The notes under the pieces: generated by a model
Seen by the model: only the letters and a program-made list of their open reading frames with translations
The model's database searches: none
What the model was told of the DNA's origin: nothing
Shown: one piece after another, positions 35,281 through 44,784 of the stretch
How the letters are laid out: each line of letters begins with the position of its first letter
Position numbering within the stretch: the first letter of the stretch is position 1
Source: JBHOQS01 sp042408875
GTDB lineage: Bacteria; Chloroflexota; UBA11872; JBHOQS01
Assembly: GCA_042408875.1 (NCBI GenBank)
Contig: JBHOQS010000001.1
Coordinates: 1-64,000 of the forward strand
Length of the DNA stretch: 64,000 nucleotides
Direction of reading: 5' to 3'
Program-made: the position numbers and the translations under genes

Positions 35281-35742
35281 GTGAAGCCTTCGCCCTTTGA
35301 CTACCTGGTGGAACGGTTCGACCCGGCTGCGGCCGTGCTGATCGATAGTCTGATCGACGCGCCGACCACACTGGACTTGGCGCTGTTCCTGACGAGCAAT
35401 CCGACGATCGTGGCCACTCCAGAGGACTGGGCGCGCTACCTGGGCCGGCCGGCCGGGGAGGTGCGCGAGAGCCTCGCCCGTCTGGTCGAGCAGGGCTATG
35501 TGGACGTCCTCCCCGCGCGCCGTCCGCTCTTCATGCTCACTCGCAACTTATGGCGGCGCCATGAGCTTCTCTGGCTGGCGACGCAGCTTGCCGATCCGCG
35601 CGCGCAGCGCGACGTGCGCAAGTGGCTGTGCCTGCAGTCGCTTGAAATCGTCGAAGGCGGGGCCCAGCGTGCCCACCTCCAGGTCGTCCCCAGCGGACGG
35701 CCTGACCCCGTACTGGAGCCAGAGCCCCCGCCTGCTCGTTAG
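35281..35742 (+). CDS. Putative winged-helix protein of unknown function
   Basis: The 153-residue protein starts at GTG behind AAGGAG. Its middle 'LALFLTSNPTIVATPEDWARYLGRPAGEVRESLARLVEQGYVDVLPARRPLFMLT' (about 30-85) has the helix-turn-helix plus wing layout of MarR/ArsR-like DNA-binding domains. 'RHELLWLATQLADPRAQRDVRKWL' then forms a helix. The C-terminus is a Pro-rich tail. It is convergent with nothing and stands alone downstream of the divergent c-di-AMP leader. DNA binding is inferred from pattern only. Confidence 0.65.
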   Translation: MKPSPFDYLVERFDPAAAVLIDSLIDAPTTLDLALFLTSNPTIVATPEDWARYLGRPAGEVRESLARLVEQGYVDVLPARRPLFMLTRNLWRRHELLWLATQLADPRAQRDVRKWLCLQSLEIVEGGAQRAHLQVVPSGRPDPVLEPEPPPAR

Positions 35743-36243
35743 CGCACCAGGTCGCCCCACTGGCTGAGCAGCACAGCCCCCGCGCTCAACATGCATGTGG
35801 CGTCCTCCCACATATGTTAATTTCCGTACCGTCCTGCATTCCGGTCCACGAACCCGCTGCTCCCAGCGTACACCATGCCTTTTGCATGGCCCAGCAGCCA
35901 TCCCGCGCAGAGCCCTCATCCCATGGCAAAGCAGGTGCCCATGCTCGTGCGAAACACGCACGCACAGTGTCGCAGCAGCCGCGGCACCGGCAACTCTGGG
36001 GCGAGGCGTTCTGCAGCGCCTCGTCAGTACCCTGGGCACCTGCAGAGCGGCCGCTGATGCCGGTATAATACCGCCTCGATGCCACCAAAGCGCGATGAGG
36101 GCTCCGCACCTGCGGCCTGGATGGTCCTGGTCGCCCAGCGTGGGCCGCCTGCCTGTCGGTGTGCACTGGGCTCCAGGCCGGGTGGCGCTCCAGCGGTGTA
36201 CTCCTGGTCAGCCGGATAATCCCCTCTCGGGGAGGCTCATCAT
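35743..36243. other. Intergenic region without a supported gene
   Basis: Frames here lack conserved features. A small palindrome CGGTATAATACCG (near 36061-36073) embeds a consensus TATAAT, a possible -10 for the aminotransferase gene about 175 bp downstream, but no matching -35 is evident. A GGGGAGG site occurs just before the aminotransferase ATG. Confidence 0.4.
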
Positions 36244-37560
36244 ATGCATGAGACTGCTCTGCACAGCTACGCCCGCTCGATCGATGCCTACGCCGAGGCC
36301 TGCGAGCTCCTGGCCGGCGGGGTGAGCAGCAACTTTCGGCTAGGTGGCCAGCCTGTGCCGCTCTTCTTCGAGCGTGCTCAGGGGTCCCGCCTCTATGACC
36401 TGGATGGGAACAGCTACATTGATTACGCCCTGGGCATGGGCCCGGTGATCCTCGGCCATGCGCCGGAGCCAGTGCTGCGGGCCATTGCGGCTACCTTGAG
36501 TAGCGGCCAGCTCTTCGCTGGCCAGCACCGTGGCGAGATCGAGCTCGCCCGGCGGCTGAAACAGCATGTGCCCTGCGCCGAGCTGGTGCGCTTCGGCCTG
36601 TCAGGATCGGAGATGGTACAGGCTGCCCTGCGGGTCGCTCGCGCTGCCACAGGCCGGCGAGTGGTGGTCAAGTTCGAGGGCCATTACCACGGCTGGTTCG
36701 ATACGATCCTGGTGAGCGTGGCGCCGCCGCTCGACCAGGCTGGCCCGGCCGACTTGCCGCGACTCCACTTGCCCAGCGCAGGCCAGTCTGCGGCGGCAGC
36801 CCAGGACGTGGCCGTGCTGCCGTGGAATGACCTAGAGGCTGTGCAGAGCTACCTCTGGCAGCACGCCGATGAGACAGCGGCCATCATCATGGAACCGATC
36901 CTCTGCAACACCTGCGTGATCCTGCCACAGCCCGGCTATCTCGAAGGCGTGCGCGAGCTCTGCGATCGCTACGGCGTAGTGCTGATCTTCGACGAGGTAA
37001 TCACCGGCTTTCGCGTGGGCCTGGGGGGCGCCCAGGCGCGCCTAGGCGTGATCCCCGACCTTGCGGTCTTCGCCAAGGCACTCGGCGCCGGCTTTCCCAT
37101 CGCCGCGCTGGCCGGCAAGCGCGCCCTGATGGACCTGATCGGCCGCGGCGCGGTGCTCCACGGTGGGACGTTCAACACGAATACTGTGAGCACCGCCGCC
37201 GCCATCGCCGCGCTGGACGAGCTTGCTCGTGACGGTGGGCAGGTGTACCAGCACATGGAGGCGCGCGGCGAGCGCCTGATGCACGGGCTGCGCGAGCTCG
37301 GCCAGCAGGCAGGCCTGCCACTCCATGTCCAGGGCCTGGGGACGGTGTTCAACACCTGCTTCACCGAGCAGCCCCTGGTCACGGACTACCGCTCGTACCA
37401 GCAGGCCGACCTCGACCGGCAACGCCGCTGGTTGCGTGCCTTGCAGGACCGTGGCGTGCGCGTGACCAGCCGTGGCACCTGGTTCCTCTCGGCCGCTCAT
37501 ACCGACGCCGATATCGATGAAACGCTCGCCGCGGCTGAACGTGCTCTGGCTAGCGTATGA
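36244..37560 (+). CDS. Class-III PLP aminotransferase (glutamate-1-semialdehyde-aminotransferase-like)
   Basis: The 438-residue enzyme has the class-III layout: 'LYDLDGNSYIDYALGMGPVILGH' near 55-77, 'FGLSGSEMVQAALRVARAATGR' near 118, 'FEGHYHGWFD', 'LIFDEVITGFRVGLGGAQ' near 242-260 and the PLP lysine in 'AVFAKALGAGFPIAALAGK' near 273-280. 'GGVSSNFRLGG' resembles HemL and related 2,1-aminomutases or beta-amino-acid transaminases. No other heme gene is adjacent, so a catabolic aminotransferase is more likely than HemL. Confidence 0.87.
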   Translation: MHETALHSYARSIDAYAEACELLAGGVSSNFRLGGQPVPLFFERAQGSRLYDLDGNSYIDYALGMGPVILGHAPEPVLRAIAATLSSGQLFAGQHRGEIELARRLKQHVPCAELVRFGLSGSEMVQAALRVARAATGRRVVVKFEGHYHGWFDTILVSVAPPLDQAGPADLPRLHLPSAGQSAAAAQDVAVLPWNDLEAVQSYLWQHADETAAIIMEPILCNTCVILPQPGYLEGVRELCDRYGVVLIFDEVITGFRVGLGGAQARLGVIPDLAVFAKALGAGFPIAALAGKRALMDLIGRGAVLHGGTFNTNTVSTAAAIAALDELARDGGQVYQHMEARGERLMHGLRELGQQAGLPLHVQGLGTVFNTCFTEQPLVTDYRSYQQADLDRQRRWLRALQDRGVRVTSRGTWFLSAAHTDADIDETLAAAERALASV

Positions 37561-37596
37561 GCAGCGCAGGACGTGCATGACGGCGCGGCCGTGCGG

Positions 37597-39231
37597 TCAC
37601 AATACCGGGCGCTCGACCCACTGCATGGGGTTGACGTTCACGTTGTGCACGCGCACCTCCCAGTGCAGGTGCGGTCCATTGGAGAAACCGGTGTTCCCGG
37701 AGAGGCCGATGATGGTGCCCTTGTCCACGGGCTGGCCGGGTGTCACGCGGATCTCCGAAAGATGATAGTAAGCGCTGTACAGCCCCAGCCCGTGGTCGAT
37801 GATGACGGCGTTGCCGCGCACGACCAGCGGCTCTGCCAGCGCCACGACGCCAGAGTTCGTCGCCGGCACCGGGGTGCCAGGTGGCACCCCGTAATCGATC
37901 CCCTCGTGGGAGCCGGTCGGGGGGCCATTGTTATACGCCCGGCGCACACCGAAGGTCGAGGTGATGCGTCCCTGGACCGGGATCATGAACGGCCCGCTCC
38001 AGAGCCGCTGGGGCGTAATCCGGCTGAAGACAGTCGCTAATTTAGCGTTCTCAGCAGCCACATTCTCCGGGCTGGCAAGCTGGAGCCGGTCGGGGGGCAG
38101 GTAAAGCTGCTCGATAGGAAAGCGGGCATCCACGACTAAAACAGCGTCGAAGGGTTCGCGGCGCTCCACCGTGCGGCCGGCTGCGTCGGTGGCCAGGAGT
38201 GCGATCGGGCGCGGCCCGGGCGTTGCCGCGCGACCGAAGCCGGCGAGGGCGACGAACTCATCGCCCCACCGCGTGAAGGGGATGTGCCGGTCGTCTAGGA
38301 CAGCGGTGATCGTCACCGCCTGCGGAGCGACCACCCGCAGCAGCACCGTGCCACCCTGGGGTGTAGTTGGCGGTTCGATGCGAAAGCTGGCGATGAGCGG
38401 CATCGGCGGCGCCGGCTCCGGCTCCAGCGCCGGTCGCGGGAGCAGCCCGCTCTCTTTGAGCAGGTCACCGGCCAGAATACTCACCACCTGCCCGGCAGGA
38501 GGCATCCCCGGAACGTTCTCGACCCAGAGCTGCAAGGCGGCGCGCTGAAAGCGCTGGACGATGAACGGGCCGCGCCGCTCGGGCTGAGACGCTGGCAGCC
38601 CGTACAGCTCGATGGCCGCCTGCTGGCCCCAGCCGAACAGCAAGTCAGGGCTCGGGTTCGCCAGGAAGTGCGCACGGATCCGTTCATTCGTTAGCCAGCC
38701 GAGCCGGATCTGTGTGGCGCGGGCCAGGTCTCCACCGGAGCCATCGTCCGGGACGGCCGGCGGGATACTGTACTGGGCGGCCAGCCAGCCATCGCGGCCG
38801 GCATCGTGCAGGATGTCCAGGCTGTTGACCAGCCACGCCGCGCTATCCTCGGGATGCCATTGCAGCACGCCGCGCTGGAACGCCTGGTAGGTGAAGCCGT
38901 CCTCGCCGGTGTAGCGCTGTGAGATCGGGTAGCCCAGCGTGGCCAGCCCGCCCAGGCGCCGGAACTCTGACCAGAAGCGCACCGGCCGCCCAGCAGTGTC
39001 CGTCCCGCTGTCGGTGACCGAGAAGCCACGCCCGGGCCCGGCGGTCTGCGTGAAGAAGTGGCCGCCGGGGATGTCGTAGTCAGGCAGCAGCGCCGGCGGA
39101 GGCTGAGGGGAGAGTTCCTCGCTCGCCGGGGCGACGGCGGTCCGGGGAAGCGCCGTCTGCGGGAGGAACGCCAGCAGAGCGCACGAGATGACAGCGATTG
39201 GAAGGCGAACCCTGTGTGCCAGCCGGATCAC
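37597..39231 (-). CDS. Secreted M23-family metallopeptidase with FGYPIS-type module
   Basis: The 544-residue protein begins with a signal peptide (about 1-30). An N-terminal module of about 170 residues contains 'FWSEFRRLGGLATLGYPISQRYTGEDGFTYQAFQRGVLQWH', the same repeat type as in the protein at 1-1428. An Ig-like region follows, then a C-terminal M23 domain at about 410-540. The zinc ligands are in 'GSHEGIDYGVPPGTPV' (HxxxD) and 'GPHLHWEVRV' (HxH), with 'YYHLSEIRVTPGQPV' between. It should cut peptidoglycan cross-links or peptides outside the cell. Confidence 0.9.
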   Translation of the reverse strand: MIRLAHRVRLPIAVISCALLAFLPQTALPRTAVAPASEELSPQPPPALLPDYDIPGGHFFTQTAGPGRGFSVTDSGTDTAGRPVRFWSEFRRLGGLATLGYPISQRYTGEDGFTYQAFQRGVLQWHPEDSAAWLVNSLDILHDAGRDGWLAAQYSIPPAVPDDGSGGDLARATQIRLGWLTNERIRAHFLANPSPDLLFGWGQQAAIELYGLPASQPERRGPFIVQRFQRAALQLWVENVPGMPPAGQVVSILAGDLLKESGLLPRPALEPEPAPPMPLIASFRIEPPTTPQGGTVLLRVVAPQAVTITAVLDDRHIPFTRWGDEFVALAGFGRAATPGPRPIALLATDAAGRTVERREPFDAVLVVDARFPIEQLYLPPDRLQLASPENVAAENAKLATVFSRITPQRLWSGPFMIPVQGRITSTFGVRRAYNNGPPTGSHEGIDYGVPPGTPVPATNSGVVALAEPLVVRGNAVIIDHGLGLYSAYYHLSEIRVTPGQPVDKGTIIGLSGNTGFSNGPHLHWEVRVHNVNVNPMQWVERPVL

Positions 39232-39398
39232 GCTGTCATTCTAGGTCGCGCGCTCCGGACCGGTCAATCGGCCTCCCACCCCCGGCCGCATCAGCCATGC
39301 GTTCTGCCAATATCGTATGGTGCTGCTCCCCTGGCCGGAGAGCAAAACCAAGAGCGCGTTCGGCTGCGCACTATGGTATACCGCTGCTGCTGCCGGTC

Positions 39399-41081
39399 TC
39401 AGCAGGGCAGTGGAGACTCAGCGTACTGGTGGATCACAGCCGCGGCGTCGCGGTTCGGTGGGATCACCACCAGCCAGCGTCCCGATGGCACAAGCTCAAA
39501 CGGCTGGACGGTCGAGGCCAGGCGTTCCTGGAGCTGCGGCAGCGAGATGCAGCGCTGCTCGACCAGCAAGAATGGCCGCTCGGCGCGGCGTACCTGCTCG
39601 GCGTATGCCGGATAGCGATCGAACGGCCCGCCCCACAGTGTAGGCAGCGACGGCGCCACCACGATCCGCTCGCCGGTGAGATAGGTGAGCGGATAGGCGC
39701 TCCAGTAGTCGCCATAGCCGGCATGCAGCCCGCGCGCATCGAGCAGGGCGATGGCCTGCTGCACCTCAGCCAGCCCGGCGACGAAGTCCTGGAAGGCCGG
39801 CACGCCAGCACGGTACCCGCTCACATTCAGCCAGAGGAGCGCTGCCGTCACACCGGCCGGGAGCAGCGCGTGCCTGGAGAGCCGTACCAGCATGGCGGCG
39901 CCGGCCACCCAGCACAGCAGCGCCAGGGGCAGGAGGTGCCGCGCCGTAGCGTGCGCTGCGACTGCCCCGGCAAGGCCTGCTGCCAGCAGGACCGCTCCGA
40001 CCCGCAGGGGGCTCAGCGCCTCCAGGCCAGGCCTGCGGGCGAAGGCGTCATCGCCTGTTGCGGCCAGGGCAAGCGCCGGCGGACCCAGCGCGGCAAGCAG
40101 GGCGAGTAGAGGATTCCCGCCACCGAAGGATTCATACCCGCCGCCCAGGGCGACCCAGAAGAGCTGGAGCACATGCGCCGGCCCGCTCGGCTGCACGGTC
40201 TCGCCAGTGAAGACGGTGTTCTTGTGCAGCGCGCTCAGCGTGCCCAGTGGCTCACGGATGTTGAAGAGCACCAGCGGCAGCGCGCCGAGCAGAAAAAGAT
40301 AGAACAGCCCGGCCGCGGCGACCGGCGTACGCAGTCGTGAGCTGCCGGCGACGACGACCGCCAGGAGGACAGGGAAGGCGGCGAGATAAGGCTGCCACAC
40401 CCACGCCGCCAGCCCTGAAACGATGGCGAAGCCGGCGGCCGGCAGCAGCAGGTCCTGCCGGTGCCCGCGCCGGAGGCCGCGGCGCAGGCACTCCAGCGCC
40501 AGCACGAGGGCCAGCATGTGCAGGCAGAGGGCCAGGGCGTACCCGCCCGCGGCGCTGACGAAGAGGCGCGCTAGCGGCGCCGGCGGCACAGCTGCGAGCG
40601 CCGCGGCGATGAAGCCAGCGTACCGGTTCAGCAGGAGCACGCCCAGGCGGTATATCAGCGGCACGAGCAGCGTCGAGAACAGCATCGGGAAGAGCGTGAT
40701 ATCGAGCGGGTCGAACCCGGCCAGCCGAAACCAGAGCGCGCCCAGGTACGCCTCCAGCGCGCCGAAGTATGGCTGGCCGTAGAAGAACGCCGGGAAGTGC
40801 TGCCCTCGGCTAATGTGCAGGGCCATGAGCCCTTCGATCGCCTCGTCGGCGTTGAGCACTGCCGCGGTCTGAAGCACCCGCAGACGCACGAGGAGCGCCA
40901 GTACCGTTAGTCCTGCCAGCGCCACTGCGGTGAGCATTGGGCCCATCCGGCGGGAACGCTGGAGCCGCAGCCAACTCCGATAGGCACACCGGGTGAGTCT
41001 GGCCGGGCGTCGAGCGCTCATGAGCTCTGGCAACACCATCAGGACCGGAACAGGACGATCGGAACGGAACCACGCGAGCAT
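39399..41081 (-). CDS. Membrane glycosyltransferase, GT39/ArnT-like
   Basis: About eleven or twelve hydrophobic segments follow a basic N-terminus. Just after the first span is 'AAVLNADEAIEGLMALHISRGQ', the periplasmic Asp-Glu loop expected for GT-C enzymes using polyprenyl-phosphate sugars. The C-terminal soluble part 'AYGDYWSAYPLTYLTGERIVVAP' resembles GT39-like domains. The start is uncertain: ATG 41081 gives 560 residues, and a GTG 24 bases upstream or an ATG near 40950 is possible. It lies 36 bp after the APH-kinase gene. Probably transfers a sugar to a surface polymer or protein. Confidence 0.78.
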   Translation of the reverse strand: MLAWFRSDRPVPVLMVLPELMSARRPARLTRCAYRSWLRLQRSRRMGPMLTAVALAGLTVLALLVRLRVLQTAAVLNADEAIEGLMALHISRGQHFPAFFYGQPYFGALEAYLGALWFRLAGFDPLDITLFPMLFSTLLVPLIYRLGVLLLNRYAGFIAAALAAVPPAPLARLFVSAAGGYALALCLHMLALVLALECLRRGLRRGHRQDLLLPAAGFAIVSGLAAWVWQPYLAAFPVLLAVVVAGSSRLRTPVAAAGLFYLFLLGALPLVLFNIREPLGTLSALHKNTVFTGETVQPSGPAHVLQLFWVALGGGYESFGGGNPLLALLAALGPPALALAATGDDAFARRPGLEALSPLRVGAVLLAAGLAGAVAAHATARHLLPLALLCWVAGAAMLVRLSRHALLPAGVTAALLWLNVSGYRAGVPAFQDFVAGLAEVQQAIALLDARGLHAGYGDYWSAYPLTYLTGERIVVAPSLPTLWGGPFDRYPAYAEQVRRAERPFLLVEQRCISLPQLQERLASTVQPFELVPSGRWLVVIPPNRDAAAVIHQYAESPLPC

Positions 41082-41117
41082 CAGGTCCCCGCACAGCACG
41101 CACACACTGATGCAAGC

Positions 41118-42041
41118 TCAGCTACCGGCTGGAGCAGGGGAGGCCGGGCTGATGCCAGCACGGCGCTTCCAGGCGACCGTCCAGCGGTGAATGCGTACCA
41201 GGTCGTGCGCGGTGAGCCAGGCGCGCGGCTGACGGAGCCGCGGGGTGAGATCACGAGCCATCGCCGCGCCGGCCCAGGCATAGAAGAGCGCCATGCCGCC
41301 AGGCCAGCCCCCACGCTCCTGCCGGTAGCCTCGGCGCCGCGCCAGCTCCAGCAGCAGACGCAGCAGCGCCAAACGCAGTCGCGGTGTGCCAGGCGGGGCG
41401 GGTGCCAGACGGAGGAGGGTGAGCGTGCGCGCCAGATCGGCCCGCGGGTCACCGGCCGCGGCGTTCGCCCAATCGAGCACGCACGTGATGCGGCCGCCCT
41501 CGACGAGCACGTTCAGCGGATGGTAGTCCAGGTGCAGGAGCGTGTCCTCCAGGCCATCCGCCAGGCAGAGCGTCCGCAGCCGCGCCTTCAGCTCGTGCTC
41601 GTCCGGCCCGGCCCACTCGATCCAGGCCTCTCTCCGGGCACGCAAGGGTTCAGGGGCAGGCACCGTGTGGATGCGCGCCTGCATCCGCCCGAAGGCAATC
41701 CCCAGCGGCCACGCCTGCCATGGCGCCTGCCGCAGCGCAGCCAGGAGCACCGTGCCAGGGCACCAAGACAGCAGCAGCGCCGGCCGGTCCTTCCATGCTC
41801 CCTCAGCGTGGAGATGCGGCACCGGGATGCCATGCGCGGCCGCGGCGCGCATCGCCGCGGTCTCGCGGCGGCATGTCTCCACCTGCTCTGCACGGAAGAG
41901 CCGCAGCGCATATGTTGCCCCGCTATGCTCGACCTTCCAGAGTAGGGTATCCCATCCTCCCTGCACCGGCGTCGCTGCCGCAGCCGGAGGGATGCCGAGC
42001 GCTGCCAGCACCGCAGCAGGGTCTACGTCGGCCTCGTGCAT
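41118..42041 (-). CDS. Aminoglycoside-phosphotransferase (APH)-fold kinase
   Basis: The 307-residue protein carries the APH fold. The N-lobe is 'PVQGGWDTLLWKVEHSGATYALRLFRAEQ' with 'RRETAAMRAAAAHGIPVPHLH'. The catalytic Brenner motif is 'LLHLDYHPLNVLVEGG' near 167-182, with catalytic Asp and Asn. The metal-binding Asp is in 'CVLDWANAAAGDPRADLA' near 188. Family members phosphorylate sugars, choline, amino alcohols or drugs. The gene precedes a GT-C glycosyltransferase, so a sugar or lipid head group is possible. Drug resistance is not implied by the sequence. Confidence 0.87.
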   Translation of the reverse strand: MHEADVDPAAVLAALGIPPAAAATPVQGGWDTLLWKVEHSGATYALRLFRAEQVETCRRETAAMRAAAAHGIPVPHLHAEGAWKDRPALLLSWCPGTVLLAALRQAPWQAWPLGIAFGRMQARIHTVPAPEPLRARREAWIEWAGPDEHELKARLRTLCLADGLEDTLLHLDYHPLNVLVEGGRITCVLDWANAAAGDPRADLARTLTLLRLAPAPPGTPRLRLALLRLLLELARRRGYRQERGGWPGGMALFYAWAGAAMARDLTPRLRQPRAWLTAHDLVRIHRWTVAWKRRAGISPASPAPAGS

Positions 42042-42144
42042 GCATCACCTACCTTGCCGGCCCGCGCACTGGGCGCGCCCTCCAGTGTATACTACCTGGA
42101 GGCACGCCGGCATCGTTGCTATCGGCTGCTGTTCAACTGCAAAT

Positions 42145-42151
42145 AGGGAGG
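42145..42151 (+). promoter_or_regulatory. Ribosome binding site pointing to a non-AUG thiL start
   Basis: AGGGAGG ends 8 bases before an ATC codon (42160). In the thiL frame no ATG, GTG or TTG follows it before the conserved 'LRDVGEFGLIELL' begins. The spacing is ideal for ATC as the start, with CTG (42166) next. Confidence 0.55.
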
Positions 42152-42159
42152 CTCACAGC

Positions 42160-43179
42160 ATCAATCTGCGTGACGTTGGTGAGTTCGGGCTGATCGAGCT
42201 GCTGGCACAGGAGCTCGGCGCCTGTGCAACGGATGCACGCCTCATCGCGGGCATCGGCGATGATGCAATGGCCTGGCGCGAGGGCGAGGCGATCCTGCTG
42301 CTGACCACCGATGCCCTGGTGGAAGGCGTTCACTTCCGCCTGGACACGACGAGCTGGACGGACCTGGGCTGGAAGGCCCTGGCAGTTAACCTCAGCGACA
42401 TCGCGGCGATGGGCGGCGCGCCGGAGTATGTCGTGGTCACACTCGGCCTCAATGACCGGGTGCACGTTGGTGATGCGCTGGACCTCTATCGCGGCATGCG
42501 AGCGCTGGCAGAGCGTACCGGCTGCGTGGTGGCCGGCGGCGACCTGGTGCGCTCGCCCCACGATGTAGTCATCAATGTGAGCGTGCTTGGCCGCATGCCG
42601 GCCGGACCGGCAGGCGCCCTGCCTCCACTCCTGCGCACTGCCGCTCGGACGGGAGAGGTCGTTGCGGTGGCCGGCTGGCTGGGCGCCTCAGCAGCTGGTC
42701 TCTGGCTGCTCTCTCAGCCGGAAGCGGCCGCCGGGATCGACGCTGCCGCGCGTGAGGCGGCCCTGCGGGCACACCTGCGTCCGGAGCCGCTCATCGAAGC
42801 CGGTCAGTATCTGGCCAGGGCCGGGGTGCGCACTGCTATGGATGTGTCCGACGGCCTGCTTGCCGACCTGGAAAAGCTCTGTCGCTCCAGCAGGGTCGCG
42901 GCGACCATCGACGCTGGCGCCCTGCCGGTGCAGCCGGACGTGCGGCGTGCCTTCGGTACGCAGGCGCTTGCCTGGGCGCTGACCGGTGGAGAGGACTATG
43001 CGCTGCTCGTTACCATACCGGCTGACCGGCTCGAGCAGGTGCGGCAGGGCTGTCCGGCGCCGTTGCACCCGATCGGCACGATCCATGCAGGGCGACCGGG
43101 TGAGGTCAACGTGCGTGGGCTGGATGCTGCGCTGGAGGAGCACCTGCGTCATACCCGGGGATGGGATCACTTTGCCTGA
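42160..43179 (+). CDS. thiL: Thiamine-monophosphate kinase, apparent ATC start
   Basis: The frame encodes ThiL, which phosphorylates thiamine monophosphate to TPP using ATP. It has the conserved N-terminus 'LRDVGEFGLIELL', then 'IAGIGDDAMAW', 'TTDALVEGVHFR', 'GWKALAVNLSDIAAMGGAPEYVVVTLGL', 'GGDLVRSPHDVVINVSVLG', 'AMDVSDGLLADLEKLC' and 'ALTGGEDYALLVT'. Starting at ATC 42160 gives 339 residues, the family length. An in-frame ATG at 42040 would add 40 non-conserved residues and ignore the RBS. The tsaE gene begins 81 bp downstream. Confidence 0.88.
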   Translation: MNLRDVGEFGLIELLAQELGACATDARLIAGIGDDAMAWREGEAILLLTTDALVEGVHFRLDTTSWTDLGWKALAVNLSDIAAMGGAPEYVVVTLGLNDRVHVGDALDLYRGMRALAERTGCVVAGGDLVRSPHDVVINVSVLGRMPAGPAGALPPLLRTAARTGEVVAVAGWLGASAAGLWLLSQPEAAAGIDAAAREAALRAHLRPEPLIEAGQYLARAGVRTAMDVSDGLLADLEKLCRSSRVAATIDAGALPVQPDVRRAFGTQALAWALTGGEDYALLVTIPADRLEQVRQGCPAPLHPIGTIHAGRPGEVNVRGLDAALEEHLRHTRGWDHFA

Positions 43180-43260
43180 TGTGCCTGCCCGGCATGGGAT
43201 GGCAGCTTACCAGCGCTCTCTTGCGGACGCACGTCCGCACTGGCGCTGGCGCCGAGGGGT

Positions 43261-43821
43261 GTGCACGTGTCGCATGTGCCTGACCAGGGACCCGGCGGTG
43301 TGAACCAGCCGGTGCGCGCCTCCGGCCGGCTGCCCTCGGCCGCGCCGGTGCTGGATATCATCAGCCATAGCGAGGCACAGACGCAGCGCTACGGGGCTCA
43401 CCTGGGCGAACTCCTCGAAGCCGGCGATGTCGTGCTGCTGCACGGCACGCTCGGGTCTGGCAAGACGACTTTCGCCCGCGGTGTCGCACTCGGCCTGGGT
43501 GTGCGGAGCCGCCTGACCAGCCCGACGTTCACCCTCATCAACGAGTATCGCGAGGGGCGGCTGCCGCTGTACCACATCGACTTCTACCGGCTCAACAGTG
43601 AGGAGGAGGCGCTGGCCCTGGGAATCGAGGATTACCTTTACGGCGACGGGGTCTGTCTGATCGAATGGGCCGAAAAGCTCCCCGATATCCTGCCGGACGA
43701 GCGGTTGGAGGTCTCCTTCACTATCATTGCCGAGACCAAGCGGCGTGTGGTCTTCGAGGCTCGCGGCGGGCGGTATGCTACACTGCTGCGCGAGTTTCGC
43801 CGGCGGACGTTTGGGGTGTGA
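43261..43821 (+). CDS. tsaE: tRNA t6A biosynthesis ATPase TsaE
   Basis: The 186-residue protein has the TsaE signature. A Walker A 'LLHGTLGSGKTTFARGVALGLGV' lies near 60-82, followed by 'SPTFTLINEYREGRLPLYHIDFYRL' and 'CLIEWAEKLPDILP'. It is the ATPase that supports TsaB-TsaD in making N6-threonylcarbamoyladenosine at tRNA position 37. The N-terminus is about 30 residues longer than usual, and GTG codons at 43261 or 43267 are both possible starts. It sits between thiL and tsaB, 44 bp before the latter. Confidence 0.93.
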   Translation: MHVSHVPDQGPGGVNQPVRASGRLPSAAPVLDIISHSEAQTQRYGAHLGELLEAGDVVLLHGTLGSGKTTFARGVALGLGVRSRLTSPTFTLINEYREGRLPLYHIDFYRLNSEEEALALGIEDYLYGDGVCLIEWAEKLPDILPDERLEVSFTIIAETKRRVVFEARGGRYATLLREFRRRTFGV

Positions 43822-43865
43822 CCCAGCGGCATAGGGTGTGACCCGGCAGCAGATGGAACCACGCT

Positions 43866-44594
43866 ATGCTTCTCGCCATCGATACGTCGACCCGCACTAG
43901 CAGCGTCGCCCTGTACCATAACGAGGAGGTCGTGGCGGAGGATACCTGGTGGTCTGGCGAAGACCACACGGTGTCCCTCCTGCCGGTCGTAGATGACCTA
44001 CGGCGGCGCGTGGGGCGGCGCGTGAGGCAGCCGCTCCCACCGCTCACGGCTGTCGCTGTGGCTCAGGGACCGGGTTCCTTCAATGGCCTGCGCGTCGGCA
44101 TCAGCACGGCCAAGGGCCTGGCCCTGGCGCTGGACATCCCCCTGGTAGCCGTGCCCACCCTGGACATCCTGGCCTTCCAGCACCGGTACGCCGGTCTACC
44201 GGTCTGCGCCGTGCTGGATGCCGGGCGCGGTGAGGTCTACAGTGGCATCTTCCGTGGCACACCGCGGCAGTGGCGTCTGGTGAGTGAATGCGCGATAACC
44301 ACTGTGGAGGAACTGGCCGGCCGCGTTGCCGCGCTGAGGGCACGGCATGTGCTTTTCTGTGGGGAGCTCCGCCCGGAGCAGGTCCAGGTCCTGCGCGAGC
44401 GTCTGGGCGCGCGTGCCCTTCTAGCCCACCCGGCGGCCATGCTCCGTCGTGCTGGATACCTGGCATATCTGGGCTGGCAGCGCCTTCAGGAGGGGGCAAC
44501 CGTGGACCCGGCCGCGCTGGAGCCAGTCTATCTCCGCCGCCCGCACATCACCGTGAGCAAGCGGCCACAGACGCTGGTAGGGCACAATCTGTGA
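43866..44594 (+). CDS. tsaB: tRNA t6A biosynthesis protein TsaB
   Basis: The 242-residue ASKHA-fold protein begins 'LLAIDTSTRTSSVALYHNEEVVAEDTWWSGEDHTVSLLPVVDDL', followed by 'AVAQGPGSFNGLRVGISTAKGLALALDIPLVAVPTLDILAF' (residues about 66-106) and 'CAVLDAGRGEVYSGIF'. It dimerises with TsaD in t6A synthesis. The spacer from tsaE carries two copies of AGGGTGTGACCC, each a small dyad (GGGT-GTG-ACCC). Length is normal. The C-terminus 'LEPVYLRRPHIT' matches the family. Confidence 0.94.
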   Translation: MLLAIDTSTRTSSVALYHNEEVVAEDTWWSGEDHTVSLLPVVDDLRRRVGRRVRQPLPPLTAVAVAQGPGSFNGLRVGISTAKGLALALDIPLVAVPTLDILAFQHRYAGLPVCAVLDAGRGEVYSGIFRGTPRQWRLVSECAITTVEELAGRVAALRARHVLFCGELRPEQVQVLRERLGARALLAHPAAMLRRAGYLAYLGWQRLQEGATVDPAALEPVYLRRPHITVSKRPQTLVGHNL

Positions 44595-44784
44595 GGCGTG
44601 TGGCATGCTCTTAGCTCACTCAGCAGGCAGAGACGCTGGTCGGTGGAACGAACGTGCGATCAAGCGAGTCTGCGAGCAGGCGTCGTCGGTACGGTCAGAC
44701 GAGCGATCGAGCACTCGAGATCGACACGGAGCATGCTGCACTCTAATATATCCCGCGGCAGGATGATGCCGCACGAGGTTCGCT

